In this document: in pieces, positions 21,981-33,869 of the stretch
Layout: each line of letters opens with the position of its first letter
How positions within the stretch are numbered: position 1 is the stretch's first letter
Assembly: GCF_963576675.1 (NCBI RefSeq)
Contig: NC_088914.1
Span: 79,482,441-79,546,440, forward strand
From: Euphorbia lathyris
Taxonomy: Eukaryota > Streptophyta > Magnoliopsida > Malpighiales > Euphorbiaceae
Direction of reading: 5' to 3'
Length of the DNA stretch: 64,000 nt
The notes under the pieces: model-generated
Databases searched by the model: none
Seen by the model: only the letters and a program-made list of their open reading frames with translations
Told to the model about the DNA's origin: nothing
Position numbers and translations under genes: made by a program

Positions 21981-22525
21981 TGTTAGGCTAGACATCTAGG
22001 CCCAATTTGAATTTATTAAATAAGCCACAAATGTTTTGTCTTCAAAGAGCTTTAGAAGAGTTATGGCATCCCACATTAATTAGAAATCATCTTGTAGTGA
22101 TATTTATAAAGAATGTCCTTACACACTTGGGTCTGCTCCAAGGGATACCCCACTTTTATGAAAGGGTGAAGACCTACTTGATGCTTGACCACCACATGCA
22201 CACGTGATGCCACCACCGTCCCCGTCGAGACTGGCTTGGGTTGGTGTGGACTCTATTTTTTTTATTGAATTTTTTTTTCATATTTATTATTATTATTATT
22301 TTAATTATTATTTTTTGAATTAATATTTTATTAATTAAATATATTTTTTCTTTTCTCAAACGTCTCTTGTGATTTGGTCTTTCTGAACTAGTCATTCCTG
22401 TTCCCCACTTTTCTGATTTCTCTCCCACATTCTTCTCTACCAAATCAGAGAACAACAACTCTTGTTTTACTCTATAAGTACATGTTCTTATTTTTGTTTC
22501 AAATACATTGAATTATACTCTAGTA
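21981..22525 (+). repeat. LTR-like direct repeat, left copy
   Basis: Starts TGTTAGGCTAGACATCTAGGCCC. It aligns in direct orientation with 22636-23085 over most of its length, sharing CAATTTGAATTTAT, TTTATAAAGAATG and CCTACTTGATG. The interior has extra AT-rich sequence. It inserts into gypsy integrase sequence. The right limit is approximate. Confidence 0.6.
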
Positions 22526-22635
22526 TAAACTGAATTATACTCACTACGCAAAGGTTCAACTCGAAAGATATCTTTATTTATGTTTGACCTTTTGTAACTA
22601 CTCAGTAAATATTTTTAAAAATTCTAGTTGGGGAT

Positions 22636-23085
22636 TGTTGGGTTAGGCCTCTAGGCCCAATTTGAATTTATCAAAAGGCCAAAAATGTTTTATCTTCAAA
22701 GAGCTTTAAAAGAGTTATAACATCCCACATTGCTTTTCTGGTGATATTTATAAAGAATGACCTTACACACTTGGGTGTGTCCTAAGGTATACCTCACTTT
22801 TATAAAAAAGTGAGGACCTACTTGATGTTTGACCACCACACGCGCACGTGCCACCGCTATCCGTCCGAGCCGGGTTGGGTTGGATTGATGTGGTTTGTTA
22901 TTATTTTCGAAATTTATTAATTGAATATCTTTCGTCGTTCTAAATTAGTCATTCCTATTTCCCACTTTCCTGATTTCTCACTCATATTCTTCTCCACTAA
23001 ATCAGAGCACAACATCCCATTTTTTACTTTAATACATGTTGTGATTTTCTTTTTCAAATACACTGCAAATAAATACTTTCGTCTG
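22636..23085 (+). repeat. LTR-like direct repeat, right copy
   Basis: Starts TGTTGGGTTAGGCCTCTAGGCCC and is preceded by TCTAGTTGGGGAT, which looks like the polypurine tract that precedes many copia 3' LTRs. Only about 100 bp separate it from the left copy. The pair may be a TRIM-like miniature element or an element that lost its interior. A target duplication was not identified. Confidence 0.55.
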
Positions 23086-23089
23086 AATT

Positions 23090-23330
23090 TCAAACTGAAG
23101 AATAAGAGTGTAGACAAACCAGGTTCATTCTGTGCAATATGAACTCGTATTTCGAGCGATCGGAAGTTAATCTGCTTGCATTTTTTGGTAGTTCTTTGAA
23201 CATTTTAAAGAAAGTGGCATAGTCCGCGACTCTACTCATTAATGCGTTCGATAATTTTTGTGCTTTCCCAGTTCCTTTCTCAACATGCCCATACAACAAG
23301 TAGTAAGCTTCAGCTACAAAAAATATGGAC
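23090..23330 (-). pseudogene. Inverted gypsy RNase H/integrase linker fragment
   Basis: On the minus strand the residues TGKAQKLSNALMSRVADYATF resemble the gypsy linker in which ADALSRR follows a GKAN-type motif. They are followed by SKYEFILHRMNLVCL, resembling the pre-integrase segment. It lies on the opposite strand to the integrase pieces on both sides, so a local inversion or separate insertion is needed. The similarity is moderate. Confidence 0.5.
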
Positions 23331-23560
23331 CTTATAAAGTTTTGAAGAAGCTCTATTTGAATGCATATGTCCTTCATCTCCCAAACTAGCTAGGATAGAT
23401 ATCTTCATCCTTCAATATTTAAGGGATCTAAGTCCTTACAAGGCATACCGACCTCTAGAATATTTGGTTGAGTGGAGGGGTTTCTTGCCCTTTGGAAGAA
23501 AGAGAAAATGACATGGACATGCAATCCGAGCAGGAGGATTCCGTCTCGAGAATCATCAGA
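23315..23560 (+). pseudogene. Gypsy integrase C-terminus and chromodomain remnant
   Basis: Residues KYGPYKVLKKLYLNAYVLHLP resemble the conserved integrase C-terminal segment. A degraded SSSFNI and SPYKAYRPL follow, then EYLVEWRGFLP and MTWTC in shifting frames. The last resemble the start of a chromodomain (YLVKWKG...WE). The order continues that of the 21275-21960 integrase. Stops interrupt it. Confidence 0.65.
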
Positions 23561-24106
23561 ATTGTCCACCGAGTCTTTCCAACTATATCTGAGGACTTGA
23601 GTTGATGTAGGTGGGACTCTGCCATATTGAGTCCACCTTTTAAAGATTTTCTCAACAGCTTGCATCAGCAAGCCATCCATTCAAAACGTCGGAATTTGAC
23701 ATTGTGTCCTCCTTACTTCTTTTGTAGAAAAAGATCGATGCAATTATTTCTGTAAGAATAGATTTTTCAATTCTTAAAAGATGTTTTTAAAATTTGATTT
23801 TTCATCCTTTAATTATGTAACTAAAGGATCATCATATCAATATCAATATTATTATCATTTGAGATTTCTCTCTAAGGCAACCTTTCATTAAAGCCTTGTT
23901 TATTAATAGAAATTCTCGTAATTCAATTTAAGATGTCCTCCTTATTTATTTAAGCTAAAAACGTTCGTGTTTCTTTCTCTCCATCTACTCTCATTTATAT
24001 GTATCTGACATTAATTACACTTGTAACATATCATTCCTGAATACCTTAATTGATAGTACTTGATAGGGTATTATGTATAATAAATATGAAATGTATGGAT
24101 AGGATA
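23561..24106. other. No gene seen
   Basis: AT-rich and non-coding by inspection, apart from possible continued gypsy decay in the first 130 bp. Confidence 0.45.
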
Positions 24107-24434
24107 TAGGGTTGTCAATTAGTTGGGGATTCCCCATCCCATTGGAGACCCTCCCGTTGGGGACGGAAAATCCCCGTTTGGGATCCCATGGGACGAGAAT
24201 GGTTTGTATATTGTCTCCGACATTTGGGGACGTGGATGATTATAAGTGTCTCATCCCCATCTCCGTCCCTGAATGTCCCCAATGGAGATCCCCGACTAAA
24301 TACCCGAATATACCCGAATATAGAAAAAAAAACTAAATATATATATAAATATTTGTAATTCGAGGATGAAAATGAAAAATTTCTGATAGACTAGTGGTCG
24401 ATGATGGTTAATGCTCGTCCCGTTTACGGCCCTA
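24107..24434. mobile_element. hAT MITE, 328 bp
   Basis: Begins TAGGGTTGTCAATTAG and ends ACGGCCCTA, i.e. hAT-type TAGGG termini. The 8-mer ATAGGATA flanks it exactly (24099-24106 and 24435-24442), as expected for hAT insertion. The interior is rich in GGGGATTCCCC and GGGGATCCCCG words and has no transposase. Boundaries are firm. Confidence 0.88.
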
Positions 24435-24442
24435 ATAGGATA

Positions 24443-25139
24443 GGAATGAAATGACATGACAAACATGCATGCATGACATTTGATACATTATCACATTCTC
24501 ATATGGACCCCTCTCTATGTTTCCCATTATGCGGCATTAGTGCTTTTTCTAGGGCTTATCACCTCTATCTATCTTCTTCTTCTTTTTACTTGTGAATATG
24601 GATGGGATTCTCTCCATTGTGTCTCAATTATTTTCAATAATGCAATTCGTACTATACTATTTCTATGTCCTACGGACTATATATTATATCACTACTCTCT
24701 TCTTTATATTCTTAATATATAATTAATTTACCTTTTATTTAAAACATTCCAGATATATCAAATGTGATCACCACTTATTTCAATTTAATTTAAAAAAATT
24801 AATTCTTACTTAATCGAATCAATTATGAGATGGTTAAATTTCATAATACAACTTGCTAAAGCTTAAAATACGGATTCTCTAAATTAATTATGTAAAGTGC
24901 TCCAACATCATTGATTAGTTAATTTGATCCATTATATAGATAAACCAAGATTAGGTAAGAATATATAATTGGATTGGATCAAGTCTCAATTAATGGTATT
25001 TCTATTGATTAGCTAGGTAATAAAACAAAGGCAACAACCATTTTGAAATTTATAATTATTCTTCATCATTCTCAATTTGATAGATTGAGTCTTTGATTGA
25101 TAAATTGAGTTTTTTTTTTTTTTTAACTTTCATAAAGAA
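24443..25139. other. No gene seen
   Basis: AT-rich DNA with a poly-T run near 25110-25124. A short hydrophobic frame at 24480-24722 matches nothing I know. Confidence 0.45.
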
Positions 25140-25765
25140 TATCCCTTACCCGTGAATCAATATCACCATTCAGATCAGGAAGACTCATAGGAACTGTCCA
25201 TGTATGGATATTCTAAAAATGCGAATCGTAGCTTCCGTCCATGTAGATGGATATCCACCGTTCATCCCAGTATCATACGACAAATCAATAAGAGCCATTG
25301 GATCACAAGAGGCGATTACGCAAAGGACATCAGATACGTGATAGAGTCCGCCACTTGACGCCATAATGGCCCGAAGGCTTTTGGCCCACTAGAATGATGA
25401 CACCTAGAAGCACACTTGCTATATACCATGGTGCACCACCTAACATTAATGTAGTTTGAAGGTTATAGAGCCAACTAAAGACCGACACGTGTCTAGTGAG
25501 CCACTAGGGCACATTTCCTGGATTACGATAGTTACCCCTGGTAGCTACTATATATAGATAAGGTGAGCAATCTCCAAGAGGTATGAAACATTTCAGTCAT
25601 CAATATTTTTATTGTCTTCAACCTTCCTTCAACCTTTGCTAACTTAATCATCGAAGCGGGTTCACTAGACCCCTTCTCTGACCAACTATTTCCTCTATTT
25701 TAGGTTACTCAAGGATGTTCTAGAAGATTGCACATATTGAACAAAATCAATTGGTGCAATGAGCG
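25140..25765 (+). mobile_element. Gypsy-like LTR fragment with TATA
   Basis: It contains ACTATATATAGATAAGG at about 25548-25564, a likely LTR TATA. About 80 bp later comes an R/U5-like segment (CAACCTTTGCTAACTTAATCATCGAAG) that resembles the one near 7900. Immediately after is ATTGGTGCAATGAGCGTGG, a decayed primer site and leader like that at 8022. The left limit is approximate. No coding sequence follows on this strand. Confidence 0.5.
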
Positions 25766-26319
25766 TGGATCGAAGACGTCTTCTCGACCATTCGAACTCT
25801 AGGGCCTATAATCCAAGAAGATGGAGTGGTTGAATCTCAACCAGATTCTCGACAGGTCTCCCGTGACGAACGCCACTAGGAACCTATAGACCCCAACACC
25901 AGCGGTTCCTTGAAAAGAATAATGTTTTGCCTTTTTTTTCTTGTCCAAGCGTGCCAGAGATTTTGTAGAAAAATCCCAAAACAATATCAATTCTAACTTC
26001 CAACAGAAGCTTGTGAAAAAGTTTAAAAGACTAAAAAGCTTAAGATTCGCAATTAAATATATGGGATTTAGATTAATTAAAATGGAAAGTCAAACAAACA
26101 ATAGAAACAATGAACATATTATGAACCAAACGACATCGAATTAAACTATGGAATCAAGAACGTAATACTTGGAACTTACAAGAATCGATGAAAACATTAA
26201 AAAATAACTTTGCAGGAATAAGCTATGTTAAACTGCCATTGATGAAAATTTTGAGTTTCAATTTGGTTCTTTGTGTTTTTTTTTTGTGTGTGTCCTTCTT
26301 TGGTGTCAAGATTTCCTTT
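25766..26319. other. No gene seen
   Basis: Sequence between two oppositely oriented gypsy LTR pieces; possibly leader and decayed internal DNA of either. Confidence 0.4.
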
Positions 26320-27420
26320 TTAACAATGTTCCCCACTTCTTTCCCAAAAAAAGTTCGCCATGGATCCCAGAATCTCCCCTCTTTGGAGGACACTTAGCGC
26401 GCTAGTGGTGAGGTATTCATTAGATCTTGAATTCGGATGTGTACTACCGGATCCAAGGAACACATCCCCAAATTGCACAGTCGTTGGGGGATGGTCGTGC
26501 GTCTGGGCGGGTGTTACTAGTCTTGCAGCCAGTTCTCCAAGGATGAAAATTATACGATCCCCCGATTCTTGACTCATATGATTTGCCACAACTGCTCCAA
26601 CCTCATTCATAAATGAATGCGGAGAGACATTATGTAAATTCTCTACCATGATTTGTTCAGTAGTGCAAAAGGGGGCAGCCATAGTATTTCAGGTGGTTGA
26701 TATGACTGAACTCCCAACAGTGGGGATGGCCGAGATCCTAATACTAAGAATGGCTGAGATCCCAGTAGTGGGTGTAACAGTAGTTCCAGTTGTAGGGGGG
26801 TTGGTAGTCCATCAGACGACATCTTTTTTCATGGTGAAACTTTATTTTATTCAAAGTTCCACGTTCACCGCACCAGTTGATACTTGTGTAAAATATTCTT
26901 GATCGGAATCCTTCCCTATGTGGTGCCATTGGGGATCAGCGGGAGACACAAAGTCAGTAGAGTTGAGAATATTAAGAATAATGACAATAACTCTTTTAGG
27001 AATTAGTAAGCAAACCTATAATACCTAGGGATTGAGGTATTTATATCGATTTTTGTAACCTTTGGGCATTGATGATGCTATACTTGAACAATCATGTCAT
27101 TAATGATCCTTAACGACTATTGGTTGCTACTTAAGTTCGTATCTTGCTATCTTTAAAGATATTAACGGTAATATTGAATTCCCTTGAGACCATTCAAAAA
27201 GGATGTAAGGACGGATGTATGTTGGAGGAGAATGGATGGCGGGTCCTACCCATTCAACTTCTCTTGGCGCATGTCTTAAGATGGCATATCCTACCTCATG
27301 CCACATGGCATGGTATAACGCTGGCGAGTCCTTCCTTATTCTTATTATTACGTTTTTACCCTAAGGATAATATGCAGATGTTATCACAATTAAATCACCA
27401 CACTTCATCAAATTATTTAT
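26320..27420 (-). mobile_element. Gypsy-like LTR and gag N-terminal region, minus strand
   Basis: On the minus strand an LTR-like segment has ATATAAATACCTCAATCC near 27030-27048 and ends near 26890. CAACTGGTGCGGTGAACGTGG follows, the same kind of leader/primer sequence as at 8022 and 25747. The next 120 codons (26682 down to 26320) are open. They look like the poorly conserved N-terminal part of a gypsy Gag, but no diagnostic domain is visible. It points away from the 25140-25765 LTR, so at least two elements or an inversion are involved. Confidence 0.5.
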
Positions 27421-27672
27421 TAGTCCATTAGAATCCATGTGTTTCTTTATTTTGGGGAAACCACTTTTTTATATTTTTATAATAAAATCTTGCTCTTTTT
27501 AAGGTTGATTTATCTTCTTATTAGTCCTGAAATCGACCGAGTGTGTAGATCTACTTTCGAATTATATATACATTTATCATTGCAAAGCATGGATAAATGT
27601 CCAGACATGATTAAAACAGACAAAACTTGACAAGTTGAGGAATAGACAATAGTGGTCTCTTTTTAGATAAAA

Positions 27673-28110
27673 GGTTGATCGACCCTTTTTGAGTTTCTAG
27701 TTAAGGCTGATCGACCTCTTTTTCAGGTAGAGACACCGAGCACTTTTTCTCATACATATTTCATTTTGAACACCCTTTCGTGAGAAAAGAGTGGCCTTTC
27801 GCCCCCAATCGAGCTAGAAATTAGATTTCCAAAAGGAACGGTGTGGATCCTTTGGACCTCATGTGAAACAAAAAGTAAATGAGACTGATCTACATTTAAA
27901 TCCAAAGACTTTGATAGATCATCTTCGTTCTACTTGAAAGGTGCACAAGGAAACGGAAGATCCAGGCAAAAACTTCATACCAAGGCTGATCGACTTTTAT
28001 AAAGGTCCTATTAAAGTCGATCGACCTTGGTCACTGACTTTCCCTCTTAATACTTTTGAACAACAAAAGGGCGATCAACCTTTATCTTCACCAAACAAGG
28101 TCGATCGTCC
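27673..28110. repeat. Array of GGTCGATCGACC-type palindromes
   Basis: Six units of a 12-bp palindrome lie at 27673, 27705, 27984, 28015, 28069 and 28099. The consensus is GGTCGATCGACC with one or two changes per unit, such as GGTTGATCGACC, AGTCGATCGACC and GGTCGATCGTCC. Spacing is irregular. The word differs from the CGCG type at 1.2 and 17.5 kb, but the arrangement is the same. The host element is not identified; it may be another LTR. Confidence 0.8.
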
Positions 28111-29307
28111 CTTGTGTAGAAAAAATGGAAATAGACAAATTTAACACACGAACTACATGGAATACACGAGATATTTAGGTCTCTTGGCTTGTTACCTTTG
28201 TAGCATGATTCCAGAGATAAAATGAACTTGATTTGGCAGATCCCCATCCCCAAAGCCCTTAAGTAAAGTTCCTTGAACTCGAACAAGAAGGAAACAATGG
28301 CTTTTAGTGATTTTAGCACCTTTTCACTAGTTCGAAGATCTTATATTAGCAAGTTTAATCTTATGAACGTGTTGGTAAGACCAGACAACAAATTGGTGGC
28401 GTACATCAATGGGATTGATTCTTCGAACTTAAGAACATTCTTACTTTCTCTCAAGAACAAAAACCCATAAATCTCTCTAGAAATCTTCTTTCTCTTTCTA
28501 AATCTCTCTAAAAGATATCTCCCCCTCAAATCCTCTTCTATCCCCCCCCCCCCCCTCTTACAGATATTGTCACGTTCATGTCCTTAATTATTAGTCGTTA
28601 TACCTTAATATTAAATTGTATCATATCTTTTAGATAATTAATGAATTAATTGGGTATTACAAATATAGTTTGGATGCTAATTTCACGATTTAAGTGTAAA
28701 ATTAAAAGTTTAGAGTGAGTTTTAAAACAAGTTAGATTTTAAGAAGACCAAAAATGATATTTTCCTTTATTGGAATATAAATTTCACAAATTAAGACATG
28801 TATTTTCATGATTTCAAGCAGCCAGTTTTCATATACTTCATCTTTATCTTCTCCTTCTTTCTCCTTCATGCATCCTAACTTATCCAGCTGCAATAATTCT
28901 ATGATGTGTAGAGATTGAACTGTCTGATGGAGCTAATTTGTTTACAGTAGGTTTTAGAAATGTCAGTACACATTCTTGTCGGTATGATTTCGATTTCGAG
29001 CGATCTAGGATAAGGACGAGTTAGGCAGATTCCAGGAAAGAAATTGAGTCCATATTGTGTTGTTCTTCTTTTCTTATTGCAAATGTAAATAGCTAGCAAC
29101 TAATCTTTTGATTTTTTTTATGTATATATATATATGTATATAACTCTATGTTTTACAGAAATTGAATTTTTGTTATGATTTTTACCATGCATTTGATTAA
29201 TTGGGGTTTTATGATTTAGTTTTAGTACGAGTTTAATTTATGTTCAAAAGCAACTTGAGATATTCTGGTTTCAAAGCCAGAAGTAGTCTCTTGTGGTGTA
29301 TACACCA
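28111..29307. other. No gene seen; C14 run at 28542-28555
   Basis: Mixed sequence with several runs of AAATCTCTCTA near 28470-28510 and a run of 14 C at 28542-28555. On the minus strand that run would be a poly-G purine tract. It may be the end of the LTR element that holds the palindrome array. No protein domain recognised. Confidence 0.45.
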
Positions 29308-29873
29308 AGACCGGCTTAACCATAAAGCCATTAAAGCAAGCACTTTAGGCCTCATATTTTTTAAGGCCCCAATTTTTTTAAAATTAAAATAAATGCAATT
29401 CATAAAAAAAAATCAACACATAAATAACTCAAAATACTAACTTACTATATGATAAGTATTAAAATTTAAGTAAAAAATCTTTTAGTTTATGTAATTATTA
29501 TAAATTATTTAGCATTTTAGCTTTCTATCTTATAATAAATGTTAACATTTATTTGAAAGTTACAAGTATGGTTTCTTACATTCTCTATCCTTTTTTTTTC
29601 TACCCACTACAAGATATTGACCTCTTTATTTATTTATTTATTTTTTACCCAATACAACATACAACAATGCAATATCCAGAAGAGAATAGAACTTACTAGA
29701 CAGAATTAATTATGAAAGATTAATTAAGGAATCTACATTAGAAAAAAAAAACTAGAAGAATAAATTATACACGTTAAACAAATTAAAACTTTTTTTAACG
29801 TGTATAATTTTCAAAAGGCGTAATTAAATAATTTATTTTAGGCCTCTCTAGATTTAGAGCCGACGCTTATGTA
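29308..29873. mobile_element. Degenerate hAT-like non-autonomous element
   Basis: The left end reads CAAGACCGGCTTAACC with GGCCTCATATTTTTTAAGGCCCC close by. The right end holds GGCCTCTCTAGATTTAGAGCCGACGC. Ends of this GGCCGGC type with nearby GGCC words are usual for plant hAT elements. Flanking 8-mers GTATACAC and ATGTACAC match at 6 of 8 positions. AT-rich interior, no transposase. Confidence 0.45.
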
Positions 29874-30542
29874 CACTGAAGTTAGAATGTTTGGGATATC
29901 TAAATTGAGACTTTTGTATGGTGTTCTATGCGAAGACATGCTCTCTTTTAGAAACAAACTGATAGAAAACCGTAATACATGTTTTCGTACCTTGTGTAAC
30001 GATCATGAGATGGAAAAACATCAAATATAATGAATCTCAATTTTTTCTAGTGTGAGACTGATCACATCATAAAACTATGGTTTCTTGATTGTTTTATCCT
30101 CTAGACCTTTAACTTGTTCTAGAAGTATGATCTAATCCGACTTATGTTGGAAGAAAATTTTGAAGACATTGAGATAATACTGACCATAAAAGAACCTGAC
30201 CATTTAAGCATATTAGATCATGCTAGAAAGAACATGGTAAGAGAAAAATAATTCCATTTGATCAATATCTAAATGTTTCTATTTATCATTGTTCAAACAC
30301 TTATTCATGTGTGCATATTTTTTAAAAATAGAAAGTTGTAATTGAGAAGAAAGTATTACATATACACCTGTCACTATACATGTTCAAATTAAAATGCTTT
30401 GAAACATATCCATCGAAACGCTATATATCTCCAACGATAGCACTAGCCCTCTCGAATACATGTTGGTCGTAAGAACTATTTGTGAGTATGAATGAGATTG
30501 AGAAAGAATATGAATTACGTTCCATTACGTGTGAGTATGAGA
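29874..30542. other. No gene seen
   Basis: AT-rich, no domain or repeat boundary recognised. Confidence 0.45.
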
Positions 30543-30960
30543 TATTGGAAATATTTGGGTTTGGACCGGATATAAAGTCCGCCCATAAATGGAATAAGCG
30601 AGACCCAAAAGAGACACAAGGAGGTTAGGGCTTACCCAAGCCTCTCCATGTAAATAGACACTAAGTTGTCTAACCCTAATAAAAGAAGAATACACTAAAG
30701 ACAAGGTCTCTCTTCGTACTATGTGCCGCTCCTCTCTCACACACACAAGTGCAATCGCTCTCATTCGTTTCTGCTCTTGATTCACCTCGACAGACATAAG
30801 AATGAAATCGGTTATAAACAAATAGAAATCTTTGTATCAATTATCGACCGACACAAGGATGAATCGGTCATAAAAAAAATAATAATAACCAATCATCAAA
30901 TAACATGTTACTTTGCAAATTCACAACCGATCAATCTATGATCGATCACCCGAAGTTAAC
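30543..30960 (+). mobile_element. LTR-like fragment
   Basis: TTGGAAATATTTGGGTTTGG at the left resembles the start of small copia/TRIM LTRs. A CTCTCCATGTAAATAGACAC segment and a pyrimidine-rich stretch follow at 30700-30760, as in an R/U5 region. Repeated ATCGGT/GATCGAT words occur at 30807-30955. No mate LTR or target duplication found. Confidence 0.35.
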
Positions 30961-32014
30961 AAAAGCTAAACTCTTGATAATTTATTGACTAATAGAGAAT
31001 CTTACTCTATTTAAACAATGTTATAGGTTATATATGTTGTATAAGATAGAGTAGTGAGGAAGTCGAAATCAATCATTCATCCCTAGCTATACACAAGAAG
31101 CAACCATGTCTCCATCAAGGTTAGAATCATAGATAGCATCCATTGGGTATCTTTATCTCTTGGTCTATCATGAATCCTCGGATCTTGTTTCCAAGAACAT
31201 ATAGGTTTCATACATTTTTGTGTTTAGCAATTAAACTATATGAAATTAAGGAGAAAGATGGAATAAAAGGGTCCCACTTCCACATCCACTGAGGCAAAGA
31301 AGAAATGGGGATTCCGAGGTTAGGCTGACAAAAGCAAAGATCCTGTCTTTCAGACAATGTTGGCATGTGCCTTGCTTCTCATTGGATCAACAAGAATTTT
31401 CCTACTGACATCTCAAACCAACACCCAATCTTGTTTCTATTACCAATATTAGATTTGCTTTTCCTATCTGTAAATTTTTTGATTTTAATGACAATATAGT
31501 TCTATAGTTTTATTGGTTTTTAATGACAGTATGTATAGTATCCCAGTTCCAGTTTTCATGTGATTAATATTCAGACAGTGATCTACGTTGAAGATCCCTA
31601 ACATTAATTTTATGGGAATTTGCTAACATGGGATGGGATGGGATGGATGTTGGGTTTTTTTATTAATTAATTATCATAACCTATGCTTTAAAAGCAGTGA
31701 AATGGAGAAATTAGGACTTAGATATAGTGCAGTCATAGTTGCTAGATATCCTAAGAAAATTGCGAGCAGATTAATTAATTAATTAATTAATAGAGTCTTT
31801 ATCATTCATCTTATATTTTAAATTTAATTTACTTAGCATATAATTATACCCATAAACTTATAACTTTTATGTTAAACTTGTACTTGTATATTGCTGCTAA
31901 TTTCACCAAAAAAGCTTGATGAGAATTTGTAAAATCAGATAAATGACATATATATACATGAATCAGTAATTTCTTCCACATTTGCTATAAAAATGTCATC
32001 CGAACAAGCTTTTT
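30961..32014. other. No gene seen
   Basis: AT-rich DNA with a (TTAA)n run near 31771-31790; no supported feature. Confidence 0.45.
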
Positions 32015-32029
32015 AACTATAGGAGAATC

Positions 32030-32510
32030 ATGTGATGCGGCTTTTTCAGTGAGATCATGTGATGCCATTTTTGGCGTGGTGGTCAGAGACTGCAATGGGT
32101 TAGTTTCTATGTCAACTGGTGGTCCACTTGGTACGACTATGTCAATTTGCATACTGAATTATTAGCTATCTTTCATTCGGTTCGAGTGGTTTGTGATTAT
32201 GGCTATCGGGCGATTCTGGTTGTATCTGATTCAGCCTCAGCTATTCGTTTGTTAAAGGGTGATCTGTGTTTGTCGAATTGGCTAGGTGTTATTTTAGGTG
32301 ATATCTTGGAGGTAGCCAATGATTTTAATAAAGTTTGTACATAAGAGACGCCAAGCAAATTCGGTTGTGCATTCTTTAGCTTCTTGAGCACGTTCTCTTT
32401 TATATTTGAAAATTCTTATCGAAGATTTCTTTAATTATATTTCAACTTGTATTTAGAATGATTTTACTTCGTTTTAATAATATATGGTTCTATTTATCCA
32501 ACAAAAAGAA
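32030..32510 (+). mobile_element. 5'-truncated LINE with RNase H domain
   Basis: A 481-bp insert is flanked by the perfect 15-mer AACTATAGGAGAATC (32015-32029 and 32511-32525), typical of target-primed LINE insertion. It codes, with minor frame changes, for the C-terminal RNase H of plant L1-type elements. The segments are CDAIFGVVVRDCNGLVS, HTELLAIFHSVRVV, ILVVSDSASAIRLLKG and KRRQANSVVHSLA, the expected order of acidic and His motifs. A stop follows, and the 3' end is short and A-rich (CCAACAAAAAGAA). Endonuclease and RT are absent through 5' truncation. Confidence 0.88.
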
Positions 32511-32740
32511 AACTATAGGAGAATCCGGTTCAATTTAATTTTCTCAATTGAAATGCCTTTTTGCAAGTTTGAAATTTATTTCGAAAGCCTCAACTCGACA
32601 CACATTATAGTTTTTCTTAGCTAAACTTGATTTTTTATTAGTTTGTTTGTTGAATTTTTATTATTTATAATCATAGTTTAATTTTATTTTCCAAATATAA
32701 ATATATTAGTTGGGTGGGGGTGGGTTGGGGAATTAGTTTT

Positions 32741-33560
32741 TGGGTCAATTACATGAATATCATAATTAACTACAAAATTACAACTAAATCATATTATCAA
32801 ACTTAATTTTTAATATGTCATTATTTTCTATATATTACAAATAAAGTATCATTTTACACCTCAATTTAAAAATTATGAACCCAATTCATAAATTCTAAAC
32901 CCAAGAAAATATATTATAGACACCTAATTTATAAATCTTAATCCTTAAAATATATTAAAAATACTAATTTTACTAGTTTGACATAATTCAAAATCATTAC
33001 AATGATATAGTTGTAAATAATTTTTCAAATCTGAATTTCTGTGTAAATTTCCCTTAGTTTTGGGTTTTAGCCAGACCCGACCCGAAACTCATGTAAATAT
33101 AGTGTGAATTGAAATGAACGCCAATAAAATATGTAATTATGTGTCAAGTCTAATCAGATCCTGGCCCAAGTCTAATCTGGTTCAACCCATGTCTACTTCA
33201 AACACCCATTACAAAACACAAAATAATGGAATGGTCTTGCTTCTGATGTTCATCTAATAAATTTGAGAAAATCACACAGAAATTCATCTTTTAAAAACTA
33301 TTTACAATGATGCCAATTTAGATTATATCAAATTAGTAAAATCAGTACATTTAATATATTTTAAAGATTAGAATTTATAAATTAAAAATTTAGAATATAT
33401 TTTTTAGGGTTTATGATTTATGAATTAGAGTCTAGATTTCTTAAATTATGGTGTAAAATCATAATATATAGAGAATAATAACATATTAAGAATTAAGTTT
33501 GGTGATATGATTTAGTTGTAATTTTGTGTTTTATTATGATATTCATGTATTTGACCCAAT
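32741..33560. mobile_element. Long-TIR MITE, about 820 bp
   Basis: The left end TGGGTCAATTACATGAATATC matches the reverse complement of the right end over roughly 300 bp with scattered mismatches. The interior between the arms is about 200 bp. It is non-coding. I could not find a clean target duplication. Long inverted arms suggest a Mutator-like origin. Confidence 0.7.
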
Positions 33561-33869
33561 AAATTTCAATGATTCAAGGCCTTTTCTTTTTTAGAAGATA
33601 AAGCTGATTTATTTGACTCCAATGTTCGATCCATCAACATTTATTTAATCATTAATATTCTTGGATTATTATTAGTTTTTTTTTTATATAAACTTTGATT
33701 ATTATTAATTAAGATAGATAGTTTAAAGTAAAAATTAAGGAGTTGAGACATCTCCATCCATCAGTCTTAATCACAACTTAAAAATGAATAAAATACAAAA
33801 TTATAGGAATAGAGACCCACAGCCCACAAGGATCCAGGCCCAACAGATCCAAAGAAATTTAAATGAAAA

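Noticed and set aside
32733..33567. 9-bp target duplication for the long-TIR MITE
   Set aside because: Flanks ATTAGTTTT and ATAAATTTC agree only partly; not enough in AT-rich DNA.
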